Shown here: piece after piece, positions 1-8,929 of the stretch
How positions within the stretch are numbered: position 1 is the first letter of the stretch
Layout: every line of letters begins with the position of its first letter
From: Pseudomonas viciae
GTDB taxonomy: Bacteria > Pseudomonadota > Gammaproteobacteria > Pseudomonadales > Pseudomonadaceae
NCBI RefSeq assembly: GCF_004786035.1
Contig: NZ_CP035088.1
Coordinates: 5,034,001 to 5,098,000, forward strand
Direction: 5' to 3'
DNA: 64,000 nt
Notes under the pieces: model-generated
Told to the model about the DNA's origin: nothing
The model's input: the letters and a program-made list of their open reading frames with translations, nothing else
Databases searched by the model: none
Translations under genes and position numbers: made by a program

Positions 1-1435
1 TCGTCATCCACATCTCCGACAAGCTCGCGCTGATTCGCTTGCCACGATTGAACGCGATCAAATAGTCGAGGGCCCCCGCGACCTGCTTGAACTCGGTAAC
101 GTCGGTCCGGTAGAGCAGCGTTTTGATCTGAATCCAATCCCTGCCAGGGTCACCGGTAAGCACCAAATCAGCAGCGCCATTGATGAGTGCTTCAGCACTC
201 CTCGCGAGATTGGTCTTCGGGGGCTTACCCTCTGCTATGCTGGCGCTCCACTTCAAGTAGGTTGCTGCCTCCTTGATCGCCGTCGCACTGCCATCTGCGC
301 GCCTGATCGAGGCGAGCAATTTAAGACAGGCTGCGATATCAGCTGCACGCCGTTCAGGAAGCTTGGGCTCCAGCAGGAATGCTGCCAATCTGGCCGACAG
401 CAGAACTGCGGCCTCGTCGAACAACACTTTGTGAGGAATGGGCTTCGCCCCTCCGTTCAAGGCAGCTGAAATTTTGGCGACGCCACTGCCGGTTGTTGCG
501 AGGATGACCAAGTTTTCCAATTCCAGACCGTCAGCTTTAGCACCACTGAAAAATCGACCGAGCGCCACACGCATCCACTGGGCAGGATCGTTTCTGGGGT
601 CATACAGAATGCGACCAACACCGGCATACGGGGCTCTTCTCGGCGTATTCGCCAGGACGTCATTGCCGAAAACAGCGATTTCAGTGCCAGGGCTGCGGTT
701 GTTGTCGGAGCCGAGATCCACCAAAACAGGAGTTAAGGCGTCTTTGATATGCTCGATTCGCTCCGGACCTACACCCTCCAAGTGGTCAAAAATCTGCTGA
801 TCAAGATCAGCCAGGCAAATGATTTGGCAGAGGTCGGCCAGCTTCTCGATGCAGCCCCAAGCCGCATTCCCAGTGTCTTGAGCTTCATCAACAATGATCA
901 CAGGGTGAGTGTCTGCCACCAGTTCCCGGAGCAACTGACACCTTTCGAGCAGCTCACTGGACTTAGGAGCAAACCAGTCAAAACAGATTTGTCCCTCTTC
1001 CGCGAACAATCGCTCCCGCTCGGCTTGCCACGCGAGCCACTCGGCCGTCCCCTGCTCTCCTTTCTTCGGCGCTTTTAATCCACCGGACAAGGCCCTTTCA
1101 TCTTGAGGTAGCAGGATCTTGAGCTTTCCCTTCGGTGAACCAAGCAGGTAGCCATGGCTTTTGAGCAGTGACCAGCAGAAGGAATGGAAGGTCTGGAGAC
1201 TGAGCTGCGAACGTACCGTCTTATCGACCAGCAGACTCGACGCCTCTGCAACCCTAGCCACGGCTGCGCGAGAAAAACTGAGGAAGAGTATTGACTGCCC
1301 CGGCTGCAACCCAGCAGCAATAATCTTCGTGGCTTTCTGAAGGGCGATAGTGGTCTTCCCGCTGCCAGGCCCTCCAACAATCAGGAGGTGGGCATCCTCG
1401 TCCAGAATCGTCTGACGCCGCTCGCAGATGATCAT
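1..1435 (-). CDS. gajB: Gabija protein GajB-like UvrD/PcrA-type helicase (3' end outside window)
   Basis: Reading leftward from ATG at 1435, the frame is open to the window edge (about 478 codons; the known Bacillus GajB is about 494, so little is missing). Superfamily 1 helicase features are seen: Walker A GGPGSGKTT at residues 21-29, a motif Ia-like stretch LFLSFSRAAVARV near 50-62, and Walker B/motif II IIVDEAQD near 180-187. The start codon overlaps the gajA stop as ATGA, so the two genes are translationally coupled. UvrD-like helicases coupled to class 2 OLD nucleases are the Gabija anti-phage arrangement: GajA cuts DNA and GajB is thought to sense or unwind DNA ends and control it. The Gabija name rests on domain pair, order and sizes. 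A generic OLD/UvrD pair outside strict Gabija cannot be excluded. Confidence 0.8.
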   Translation of the reverse strand, partial: MIICERRQTILDEDAHLLIVGGPGSGKTTIALQKATKIIAAGLQPGQSILFLSFSRAAVARVAEASSLLVDKTVRSQLSLQTFHSFCWSLLKSHGYLLGSPKGKLKILLPQDERALSGGLKAPKKGEQGTAEWLAWQAERERLFAEEGQICFDWFAPKSSELLERCQLLRELVADTHPVIIVDEAQDTGNAAWGCIEKLADLCQIICLADLDQQIFDHLEGVGPERIEHIKDALTPVLVDLGSDNNRSPGTEIAVFGNDVLANTPRRAPYAGVGRILYDPRNDPAQWMRVALGRFFSGAKADGLELENLVILATTGSGVAKISAALNGGAKPIPHKVLFDEAAVLLSARLAAFLLEPKLPERRAADIAACLKLLASIRRADGSATAIKEAATYLKWSASIAEGKPPKTNLARSAEALINGAADLVLTGDPGRDWIQIKTLLYRTDVTEFKQVAGALDYLIAFNRGKRISASLSEMWMT

Positions 1436-3246
1436 AGGGCTCCTACCAGATCCTCTTCATCCTCTTCCTCAGCCGGTCTATCACCGGGGCGAGCGGCAGG
1501 ACCAGGTTTTGGAAAGTCGTTATAAACACGCGTCAGGAAGTCTGTGATGCCCGGAGGTAGCTCATGCAGCGCGCAAAGGTCCAGCAACCGGGCTGCATAC
1601 CCATTGCCCTTGTTGCTCTTGAGCGCCTTGAGCATGTTATCCGTTACGCCCTTGTCATCAGGGCGCTCGGCGGGGATGCCAATGTTCCCCTGGTCACCAG
1701 ATTCACGAAGCGCGCAAAGGAACGTCCATTGGTGCTCGACCGGCGTCTGGGTTACCAGGAGCTGCTCGATGTTCGGGAAAGGAATCTCGTTCGGGAAGTC
1801 GAAGGCTTCCGCAAATTTTTGATTTTCCTCCGCCTTGCGTGACTTGTAGTCATAGAACGCATACGTTCGTAGGCCAAGCGCCTTGAAGAATGCACCGAAA
1901 TTAGGCAACGAACCGTCGCCCTCGACGGGGAAAATCGTGATACCTGCCAAATCCAGGGCAAACAGATCTGGGTTGGCCTGCTCCATCTTCTCAGCGACTG
2001 CAGTCAACGCACCGTGCTCGGTGATCCCCTCCGCGACAATCACCCCAGGGCCCAGCATCGCTTCCGCCAGGCCACGGCGGGCATGGCGCTTGTACATCTT
2101 GCCTTTCAGTGTGGTGCCAGAAGCGACGGTCGTCGACTCCACTGTCGCCTCGCCATTACGCCGTAGGATGATGATCTGTGAGGGGTCGAATCGCTCGATC
2201 ACATACGGGGAATGCGAGGTGACAAAGCACTGAGTCGTCTCTTCTAGAAGGTACTTCGAAATTCGCCGCTGCGTATGCGGTGGCAGGGCAATCTCAGGCT
2301 CCTCCATCGCGAAAATCACGTTGTCCTTTTTCACCTCGGCGATGAAAGACAGGAGTGCTAGCACAAGGGTGTTTAGCGTACCTGTCCCGACATGCTGGAA
2401 TGGGACTGGCTTTTGGTCAGCGGTGATTGAAATGAAGAATGACATCGTCTTGCGCAGGTGCTCTCGCGTGAGCTGCGAAACGAACAACTGGGTCGCCTTT
2501 CCAGCGCCACCTACGGATATGTACTGAGCAAGCCTCTCTTCAATCGAATCCAGTACTGGCCGAAGGTCGGCAGCATCCGAATCAATCGGAGGATCTAGCT
2601 CCCGAAGCCGCTTGATAGACTTTTCCCATAGGCCAGTACGAACACCTTGCAACCGGAGGATCAGGTCGAGCAAAGAACCTCGCTCAAGGCTGAGAGCCCG
2701 TGAGCCTGTGCGCAAAGTCCGAAGGTAGAGAAACCCAAACAGCCGCTTCACTGTTTTCTTTACACGCTGAAGCTCGCCGTCTTCGAGGCTGGGGCTGTAT
2801 GAGAAGAACGTGTCCGCCTCGAACTCATCCTCCTCCGGGTTGTAGAAGGCTTGGGTCTCAATGCGCAGGCATCGAATAACATCGGGAGGGACGGCGGCAT
2901 CTACCTCACCTGCCTCCAACAGACGTTCCTCTTTGACATGCCACAGCTCCGTGTGGGCGGCGCAGGTGCGCTCAACCTCGCCACTGAGATCCACCAGCAT
3001 GACTTCGATCCTGATCTTTACGGGAGTGGCCCCGTCAGCATCCAGGTACGAGGCGTTGTAAAAATCGAACTCTTGAACCGGGGGAAAGCGGGAAAGCCTG
3101 TCCGGACTGAGCACAAGGTCCAAAGCCTCGCAAATCGTGCTCTTCCCGACGTTATTGCCCCCTACCAACAGAGTGTGTCCGTCAAACGTAAGGTCAGCTG
3201 ACTTTACACCCCGAAAATTTTCAATCTTCAAATTGATGACGCGCAT
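1432..3246 (-). CDS. gajA: Gabija protein GajA-like OLD-family ATPase/TOPRIM endonuclease
   Basis: This 604-residue protein has the architecture of class 2 OLD nucleases. The N-terminal ABC/SMC-like ATPase shows Walker A GGNNVGKST (29-37), a signature-like GTGTLNTLVLAL (287-298), Walker B VIFAMEEPE (310-318) and an H-loop TSHSP (343-347). A TOPRIM domain follows, with the metal-binding glutamates in VIVAEGITE (402-410) and an acidic FYDYK stretch near 464-468. Length fits GajA (578 in Bacillus cereus). In Gabija, GajA forms a tetramer that nicks DNA when nucleotide levels fall during phage infection. It is the first gene of a leftward operon and overlaps gajB by 4 bp. The start GTGCGC-type region is preceded by about 170 bp of divergent intergenic DNA facing the TIR gene. 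The last 20 residues are very acidic. Confidence 0.85.
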   Translation of the reverse strand: MRVINLKIENFRGVKSADLTFDGHTLLVGGNNVGKSTICEALDLVLSPDRLSRFPPVQEFDFYNASYLDADGATPVKIRIEVMLVDLSGEVERTCAAHTELWHVKEERLLEAGEVDAAVPPDVIRCLRIETQAFYNPEEDEFEADTFFSYSPSLEDGELQRVKKTVKRLFGFLYLRTLRTGSRALSLERGSLLDLILRLQGVRTGLWEKSIKRLRELDPPIDSDAADLRPVLDSIEERLAQYISVGGAGKATQLFVSQLTREHLRKTMSFFISITADQKPVPFQHVGTGTLNTLVLALLSFIAEVKKDNVIFAMEEPEIALPPHTQRRISKYLLEETTQCFVTSHSPYVIERFDPSQIIILRRNGEATVESTTVASGTTLKGKMYKRHARRGLAEAMLGPGVIVAEGITEHGALTAVAEKMEQANPDLFALDLAGITIFPVEGDGSLPNFGAFFKALGLRTYAFYDYKSRKAEENQKFAEAFDFPNEIPFPNIEQLLVTQTPVEHQWTFLCALRESGDQGNIGIPAERPDDKGVTDNMLKALKSNKGNGYAARLLDLCALHELPPGITDFLTRVYNDFPKPGPAARPGDRPAEEEDEEDLVGAL

Positions 3247-3560
3247 TTCCGCAAATCCCTATGCCTGTTCGACACCTGAGCTTGGCTCATCCAGCCGACG
3301 CTGCATAGCCATTACTGCGGAAAAAATGGTCATCATGAGATTCATGATCAATTCATTCTGAAACGCTGCCTTACATGCTTTGAGTAGGTAGCAGGTGCCG
3401 CTCGTAACGTGATGGGATGCTCAGCTATATCCAAGCAGGCCTACAAGAGCCTCGCTTAGCGCTGGAGAAAATTACTCCACGATGCCAAAGTGACTTAGCA
3501 TCGGCTGATTTAATTATTGCCTTCCGTTCTTATATGCCCAGTGGGCCAAGGATGTCCTGC
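3247..3560. other. Divergent intergenic region between gajA and the TIR/SEFIR gene
   Basis: No convincing gene lies here. An in-frame extension of the TIR/SEFIR ORF runs back to an ATG at 3417, but that start lacks a clear ribosome site and its extra 48 residues look unlike a protein N-terminus of this family. The segment should hold the divergent promoters of the two defence units. I see no clear operator or terminator. Confidence 0.4.
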
Positions 3561-4472
3561 ATGTACAACCTGTTGATGACTGCTGGCGAAGATGACTGGA
3601 ACAATCCCACATGGACCATGAGTAGAGATCGATTTCTCGAACACACCGTGGCCGCGATCAGGGAAAGGTATCAAAACCTGAGCCCGGATGCCCTCCAACA
3701 CCTCAGGCAAATACCCACCCTATTTGCTTACGAAGAGTTTCGCAACCAGCCAGCACGGGTTGGCCGCGTTACAGAAATTCAGCAATTGCAGAATGCGCTT
3801 CGAATCACCCTGGCAATTGATCCGCACATTCCACCGATTCCACAGACGGTGTTTAGGACGATCTACGCAGACCTTGATATTAACACGCGTAATTTTGAGC
3901 ATAGCCGCACCCATTGGGCCCTCAAAGATGTAGATCTACCCAACGTCCTCGCAGCGCACAACCTATCGGGAACCGCACAACTGCTGCCGCAATCTAGGCC
4001 GCCGAAGGTTTTCGTCTCATACTCGTGGGATTCGCCAGAGCACCGCCAGTGGGTTGCTCACCTGGCCGCAACACTGCGCTCCAATGGGATAGATGCCATT
4101 CTCGATCAATGGCACGTTCGAGGCGGAGAGGACCTTGCAGCGTTCATGGACCGATCTCTTCGAGAAGCGGATCGTGTGTTGGTCATCTGTACAGACGGGT
4201 ACTACCAACGCGCAGTCGCGAGACAAGGTGGAGTGGGATATGAGCACTCCATGGTCACTGGGGAGTTGATGAGAAATGTGGGCTCCAACAAATTCATCCC
4301 GATAGTGCGTCAATCAGGGACCCAAACGCAGGTCCCCCCCGAGCTAAGTGGCCGGTTGCGATTTGATCTGGCTCCTGGCCCTAACTACCTCACGCATCTT
4401 GATGCCCTTATCAGAGACCTGCACAACGTTCCGACTCCGATTCCACCATTGGGGCAGAACCCATTCCTATAA
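3561..4472 (+). CDS. TIR/SEFIR-domain protein, probable anti-phage effector
   Basis: The C-terminal half (about residues 150-260 from this start) is a TIR/SEFIR fold. It opens with the beta-A motif KVFVSYSWDSPEHRQWV, continues with a GGEDLAAFMDRSLREADRVLV stretch split over helix C and beta D, and ends near GELM...FIPIVR. TIR domains in bacterial defence usually cleave NAD+ or make cADPR-like signals; SEFIR is a close relative. The N-terminal 140 residues (MYNLLMTAGEDDW at the start, later LFAYE and RVGRVTEIQ) form a second region I do not recognise by name, although it resembles N-termini of other SEFIR proteins. I chose ATG 3561 because AAGGA lies about 9 bases upstream; the longer ORF starts at 3417. 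It is a single gene, divergent from gajA, so it is probably an independent effector. The catalytic glutamate was not assigned. Confidence 0.7.
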   Translation: MYNLLMTAGEDDWNNPTWTMSRDRFLEHTVAAIRERYQNLSPDALQHLRQIPTLFAYEEFRNQPARVGRVTEIQQLQNALRITLAIDPHIPPIPQTVFRTIYADLDINTRNFEHSRTHWALKDVDLPNVLAAHNLSGTAQLLPQSRPPKVFVSYSWDSPEHRQWVAHLAATLRSNGIDAILDQWHVRGGEDLAAFMDRSLREADRVLVICTDGYYQRAVARQGGVGYEHSMVTGELMRNVGSNKFIPIVRQSGTQTQVPPELSGRLRFDLAPGPNYLTHLDALIRDLHNVPTPIPPLGQNPFL

Positions 4473-4787
4473 CTATTCGGCGTCAGCAATCGAATCAGGC
4501 ATCTGGAATGGAGAGCGAACCGCCTGCCATTCTCTGGCGACTTTCCGCGTAGCGGGCTACATGCCGACCTGGGTGAAGCCATAACATCAAGCACCTGCGG
4601 GGCCGGCCCTGACCAAGGGCAGACCACAGGCCATTACTGCATCAGCCCTCTTCAGCCCGTCTTTTAGACCGAGCAGGACACTACTGATACGCCACGTTTT
4701 TCTGGGATACTGGGCCATGGATTAGTCCAGAAGCCTCTAGCATGGGCTCTGGCGGTTAGTAATTGAGCAATACGTTCGGATGCACAA
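4473..4787. other. Intergenic region after the TIR/SEFIR gene
   Basis: About 315 bp without a supported gene. Short ORFs here overlap the end of the TIR/SEFIR gene in other frames and have no protein-like character. No strong hairpin with a T-tract was found. Confidence 0.35.
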
Positions 4788-5465
4788 ATGTCAAGGATTG
4801 ATCTGAAGGTTCCGTTTTCACAGAAAGATGAAGCGAAATCACTGGGCGCTCGATGGGACCCAAGCCTGAAGACCTGGTATATCCCCGAGGGCGTCGCAAT
4901 AGGCCCCTTGGCCCGATGGCTGCCGGTGACAGAGCATTCAGACTTGGAGCACGGACCGGAATTTTGCGTCAGAGCGCCTTACTACTACGTCATGGAGTCA
5001 ATCTCCGACTGCTGGAGCTGCTCCAATTGGACCCGCGTATTTTCGTTCAAGCTGCCAGAAGAGCACGAAGAATTCGTGTACGCGGAAGATGAAGACGAAG
5101 GTTTCGCGCTCACGAGCAACCTCGGTGAGTGGAAGCGACATGGGTATCGTGGAACGGTCTCCAACGTGGACTGCCTCTCCCCGCAGGTCACGAAGCAGAT
5201 CCATCGCTTTACCAACAAGTTCAAGCACGCCTACAGCAAAACGGTTGGCAGCCGTTACCTGATGAATCACTGCGAACACTGCGGGGCAAAGCTCGGCGAT
5301 TTTTTCATGCACAGCGAACCTGGCGGGGCTTTTTTTCCGACCACACCAGACGAAGCTCAGCGGATGTCTCTTGTCAGAATCAACGAACGGTTCGATGCGA
5401 ACTGTAGCGTCGGCTTCGCCTCCGAAGACTTTTTCGACTGGATGCAGATTCGCGAGCAACCCTAA
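4788..5465 (+). CDS. DUF5710-domain protein with C-terminal cysteine motifs
   Basis: The first 35 residues (IDLKVPFSQKDEAKSLGARW then DPSLKTWYIP) match the DUF5710 pattern, a small domain common in plasmid and island proteins including primase-like ones. The rest of the 225 residues is not recognised. It has CWSC near residue 76 and HCEHCG near 160, which may bind a zinc ion, and an acidic stretch near 98-105. Flanks are 315 and 232 bp without genes, so it is probably monocistronic. The role is unknown; location between two defence-type units suggests cargo of the island. The domain call is fairly firm, the function open. Confidence 0.65.
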   Translation: MSRIDLKVPFSQKDEAKSLGARWDPSLKTWYIPEGVAIGPLARWLPVTEHSDLEHGPEFCVRAPYYYVMESISDCWSCSNWTRVFSFKLPEEHEEFVYAEDEDEGFALTSNLGEWKRHGYRGTVSNVDCLSPQVTKQIHRFTNKFKHAYSKTVGSRYLMNHCEHCGAKLGDFFMHSEPGGAFFPTTPDEAQRMSLVRINERFDANCSVGFASEDFFDWMQIREQP

Positions 5466-5697
5466 TCACAACGTTTAACCACCCGATAGCCCGATGGCTG
5501 TCCCCCGCACATCCTTGGCAAATTAGCTAATGGTCGCCCTCTCTCAGTGAGCGATAACGGATGCGCCCAGCAAATCACTCCAATCCAACTGACCTACGTT
5601 GATGCCAGGCCCCTGTACCATCACTGTGCTACCATCAATGACTCTCAGCTGACGTCAGAAGCGCTCGGCACTCATAGTCACTACGGACGAGCATGGC

Positions 5698-6858
5698 ATG
5701 GACGATCAGACACACAGTTCACCTGATGCTAATACAGATGCAGAGATTAAAAGCTCTGAGGTGAAATCGCTTGTTGTGTTGAACGCATGTGCCGCGAAGT
5801 TTTTCAAGAAAAAACTCGGCGGCCTATCGTTCTACGATAGTAATAAAGGCAGCGACTGGGACCTAGCGTCCCCAGTATGTGTTGACTTCGTCAATCTCAT
5901 TGGCAAGAAGTTTTCCAGAAGCGGAAGGATCTACGGATACGTGGACCCGAACATGCTCGCTGCTGCCGATAATTTCTCAAAATATTCTAGCAACCTCGAT
6001 TTCCACGCGCTTGTCACTGGCGTTATGGAACGGCTGTGCCACGAGGCAAACGACCCGGCACGTCGCTCTCTCAATGAGGGTTACGTTGTATTTTCACACT
6101 ATCAAGACTACCGACAGGTCGATCACCTCTTGATTGTCATGCTTGGCAAAAAAGGCGGATATGATTTTGACGATGACACCAACCTTAATCCGAAAGGTAC
6201 GGAAAGTCTGAACCTTCAAGATTTCCGCCAAGCCTCTTGCATGGACCTGACGGAATTCAGAAAAGGCTTCCCCGAAAATACAGGTGATTCCTACCTCTAT
6301 TTTATTAAAGGAAATTCTAAAAGCGAATTCTTCAACGTTGCACTGGGTTGCTCTGATTCAATGCCAGGAAAAGTCTGCGTTGACAACCTAAAAAACGCTC
6401 TGGGTGCATACCTTACTGACGAAGCAGGTGATCTGCCCTCCTCGGAACGGCGCACAATTCACAATCGCGTCGTTAACTATATCGAAAGCAAAGCAGGCGA
6501 ACGTGTACACCTTTCCGAAATCCAGCACGTTATCAACAAATGCCTGCAACCAGGCTCGCCTCACCTTGGCGGCCTCATGAAATTTATCTCAGAAAACTCT
6601 GAGCGCTTTAAGGTGAGCGAAGAATTCCAGCCCTCTGGTGTCGCTGCTAAAAGCATGGGATATGTAGATGTTAAGCTGCCGTCCGGAGAGTTCGCGGGGC
6701 GCTTGAAACTAGACGCCGTGGCCGTTGGTGACAGCACTGCCGACCTTAGCGTCGACAAGGACTTCGTGTACCTAAAGGTGAAGCTCCCAAGCGACGTATC
6801 AAACAGGCTTAAGGGCATAAATGCTGAGGATCCATCGTCAGGATCCCAAGATGCTTGA
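5698..6858 (+). CDS. NdpA/YejK-like nucleoid-associated protein (NA37 family)
   Basis: At 386 residues this has the size and layout of the 37-kDa nucleoid-associated family. It contains the family-like segment DHLLIVMLGKKGGYDFDDD (about 142-160), followed by LNLQDFRQASCMDLTEFRK (about 172-190), corresponding to the conserved sheet and the aromatic/polar stretch after it. The housekeeping YejK binds double-stranded DNA in the nucleoid. This copy lies in the island, has modest GC and overlaps the next gene, a membrane protein, by up to 38 bp, so it is not the core copy. The first 23 residues are polar and likely disordered. It probably binds DNA and partners with the membrane protein; this is inference from coupling. 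Confidence 0.75.
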   Translation: MDDQTHSSPDANTDAEIKSSEVKSLVVLNACAAKFFKKKLGGLSFYDSNKGSDWDLASPVCVDFVNLIGKKFSRSGRIYGYVDPNMLAAADNFSKYSSNLDFHALVTGVMERLCHEANDPARRSLNEGYVVFSHYQDYRQVDHLLIVMLGKKGGYDFDDDTNLNPKGTESLNLQDFRQASCMDLTEFRKGFPENTGDSYLYFIKGNSKSEFFNVALGCSDSMPGKVCVDNLKNALGAYLTDEAGDLPSSERRTIHNRVVNYIESKAGERVHLSEIQHVINKCLQPGSPHLGGLMKFISENSERFKVSEEFQPSGVAAKSMGYVDVKLPSGEFAGRLKLDAVAVGDSTADLSVDKDFVYLKVKLPSDVSNRLKGINAEDPSSGSQDA

Positions 6859-7978
6859 TCGTATCTCGTTGGATGATGATCAGCTCATATTCGATACGGA
6901 GTCGCTGGATATAAAGGACGCCCATGAGTTCCTCAAAACTTATGGCTGCCACAGTCCTGACAATCTGGATCTGATTGGGCATGAGCTTTTCCTGCTGAAG
7001 CCCTCAGCATGGGACGAGGGCTACGTGCCCTTCTTTGCCAACGCCGAGGCAATGTGGCATGCGCTACGAACGCGCAGCGCAAAGCCTGGACACGTGCAAA
7101 TCATCGGCATGAACGAGGATCAGCATGCGTCGGTTTCCCGACTGTTAGACCTGTACTTTTTAGTTAGAGAAACACTCAAAACGCTTTGCCATAGCGAAGG
7201 CGACGACAGCCAGATCCTCAAGTATATTTTCTTCAGCTCTAAAGAGTCACTTCTTACAAAGCTGGAAGTCTCGTACCTGATGGCATGCGATGAGCTAATG
7301 GCCATCAAAGTCGACGAAAAAGGCATGAAGCACGCTCAAACGATGCATGCAGCTGTGATGGCAGACGAGGACGTTCACTGCGAAGAAAGACGTCACGTTA
7401 TGCGAGAAACGCTGACGGAATTCTTGAAGGATGAGAAAGACTACAACATCCGCATGATAATGGTGTCCATCTCGACCTTCTACAAGAAATACAATGAGCG
7501 CTATAAGGTTTATGTAAGCAAATTCTCAGTCAACAAAATTCTCACTGAGATTGAAAGTGATTGCGTTAGTTTTTTAGGTAAGGTCCAAGAAGCCATCATG
7601 GCCCAGCAGACGAAGGCGTTTGCTGTGCCAGGTGGCATAGTGGCAGCTGGTGCTATTTTAAAACCTGCTACGACCGCATGGGATTATCTCGTCATACTCG
7701 TGGGGCTGATCATTTCAACCTGGATGATCACTTCGTTAAACAACAACGTAATCAGCCACATCAACCTGCTTGCAGAGGAGTTCGAGCGCTCCACCAAAAA
7801 GTACGATGACATCGTCGTGGGCGTAGAAGAGATTCAAGAAAAAATTGAAGACTCACGAATAAAGCTTTCAACTTCGTCTAAGTCCGCCAACTCCAAGCTT
7901 AACGGGCTAACCCGCGTATGCTGGCTAATATTCATACTGGTAAGCCTGATTTTGCTCAAACGCTTCTTGGAAACGTGA
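6821..7978 (+). CDS. Membrane protein coupled to the NdpA-like gene, unknown family
   Basis: I do not recognise this 385-residue protein. The N-terminal 260 residues are soluble and charged. Two hydrophobic segments follow, AFAVPGGIVAAGAIL (about 264-278) and YLVILVGLIISTWMI (about 287-301), then about 60 residues of likely coiled coil (KKYDDIVVGVEEIQEKIEDS) and a last membrane helix, VCWLIFILVSLILL, near the C-terminus. This suggests a large cytoplasmic part anchored by a hairpin and a terminal helix. Two starts are possible: ATG 6821 (TAAGGG upstream) and ATG 6851 (AGGA upstream, 8-bp overlap with the previous stop). In both cases it is coupled to the NdpA-like gene. By analogy with other defence pairs it could be the membrane effector of a DNA-sensing module; that is inference only. 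Confidence 0.6.
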   Translation: MLRIHRQDPKMLDRISLDDDQLIFDTESLDIKDAHEFLKTYGCHSPDNLDLIGHELFLLKPSAWDEGYVPFFANAEAMWHALRTRSAKPGHVQIIGMNEDQHASVSRLLDLYFLVRETLKTLCHSEGDDSQILKYIFFSSKESLLTKLEVSYLMACDELMAIKVDEKGMKHAQTMHAAVMADEDVHCEERRHVMRETLTEFLKDEKDYNIRMIMVSISTFYKKYNERYKVYVSKFSVNKILTEIESDCVSFLGKVQEAIMAQQTKAFAVPGGIVAAGAILKPATTAWDYLVILVGLIISTWMITSLNNNVISHINLLAEEFERSTKKYDDIVVGVEEIQEKIEDSRIKLSTSSKSANSKLNGLTRVCWLIFILVSLILLKRFLET

Positions 7979-8232
7979 TGGTCGTGATAGAGACGGTAGC
8001 TACCTGCCATCCCCCCTGATACAGATCCATTAGTGCTTTCGATGGCCATCACTAGCGGGTCAGCGCCAGAGCCAATTAGGCTACCGTAGCGCTCCATCGG
8101 AGCGTGAATTTACCCTGCCGGAACGTCTACCTGACAAGCCATCACCTGCTCCGAAGGACACAATGCACGCAAAGCCCCATAGACTGAATGAGTTCACCAG
8201 TCGAGATGTTTGGTGCTGGAGGAGGCGTCCAG

Positions 8233-8856
8233 TTAGGGCAACCCAACCTGCGGCATGTAAGCCTTGGGCACAGGCCATGGGACGCCGACCTCTAGTGCAT
8301 CTAACAAATCCGCCCAATATTGCATCATCCTACGTCTCGGCTCGACGTATTCCGCATGGTTGTTCGCATCAGCGTGCGAAAGCTGCGCCTCAATCCATTC
8401 TTCGACAAAACCAACCTCGTTGAGCGCCGTTGAGATGGTGGCCCTGATGCCATGACCGGTGAGCCTCCCTTTGTAACCCATCCGGCTAATGGCGGTGTTA
8501 AGGGTATTTTCACTGATCATTTCCTGCGGTTTGAATCGGTGAACCAGCAGATACTGCACCGCGCCCCCTTAACCGCATCAGCCGCTGCACAATTGCAATC
8601 GCTTGAGCAGAAAGCGGAATCACATAAGGTGGGATCTCATTCCCCTGTGTTCGCACACGACTCCGGAGTTGCTTCACACCCTCCGGCGGCACCAGCCAGA
8701 CCCCCTTGTCGAAGTCGAATTAGTCTGGCGTCGCCGCCCGTAGCTCTCCTGTGCGCACGCCCGTCAGCAGCAATAGACGAATGCCAATGCCAGCGCTTCG
8801 AACCAGTCGTATGCACCTGCAGAGATAAGCCATTCCTATCAGTTAACGTATAAGGA
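8233..8856 (-). pseudogene. Decayed tyrosine integrase, near-identical remnant of the 11.6-12.9 kb integrase
   Basis: The stretch aligns almost base for base with parts of the intact integrase at 11641-12954, in the same orientation. Four lesions are visible. About 585 bp of the N-terminal and central part are missing, with the junction near 8781-8785. A TAA stop at 8720-8722 replaces the codon of Gln256. A 2-bp deletion near 8557 (GTGC region in the intact copy) shifts the frame. An 18-bp deletion near 8362 removes six residues, QIRATY, which include the presumed catalytic tyrosine. The C-terminal tail also diverges. It cannot make an active recombinase and marks an older or recombined island end. 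Confidence 0.85.
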
Positions 8857-8929
8857 GCATAAGAATTATGTGTATATGACCAATATCAATTATGGACTTG
8901 CCCCTACCAAACTGGACACCAACTCCCCG

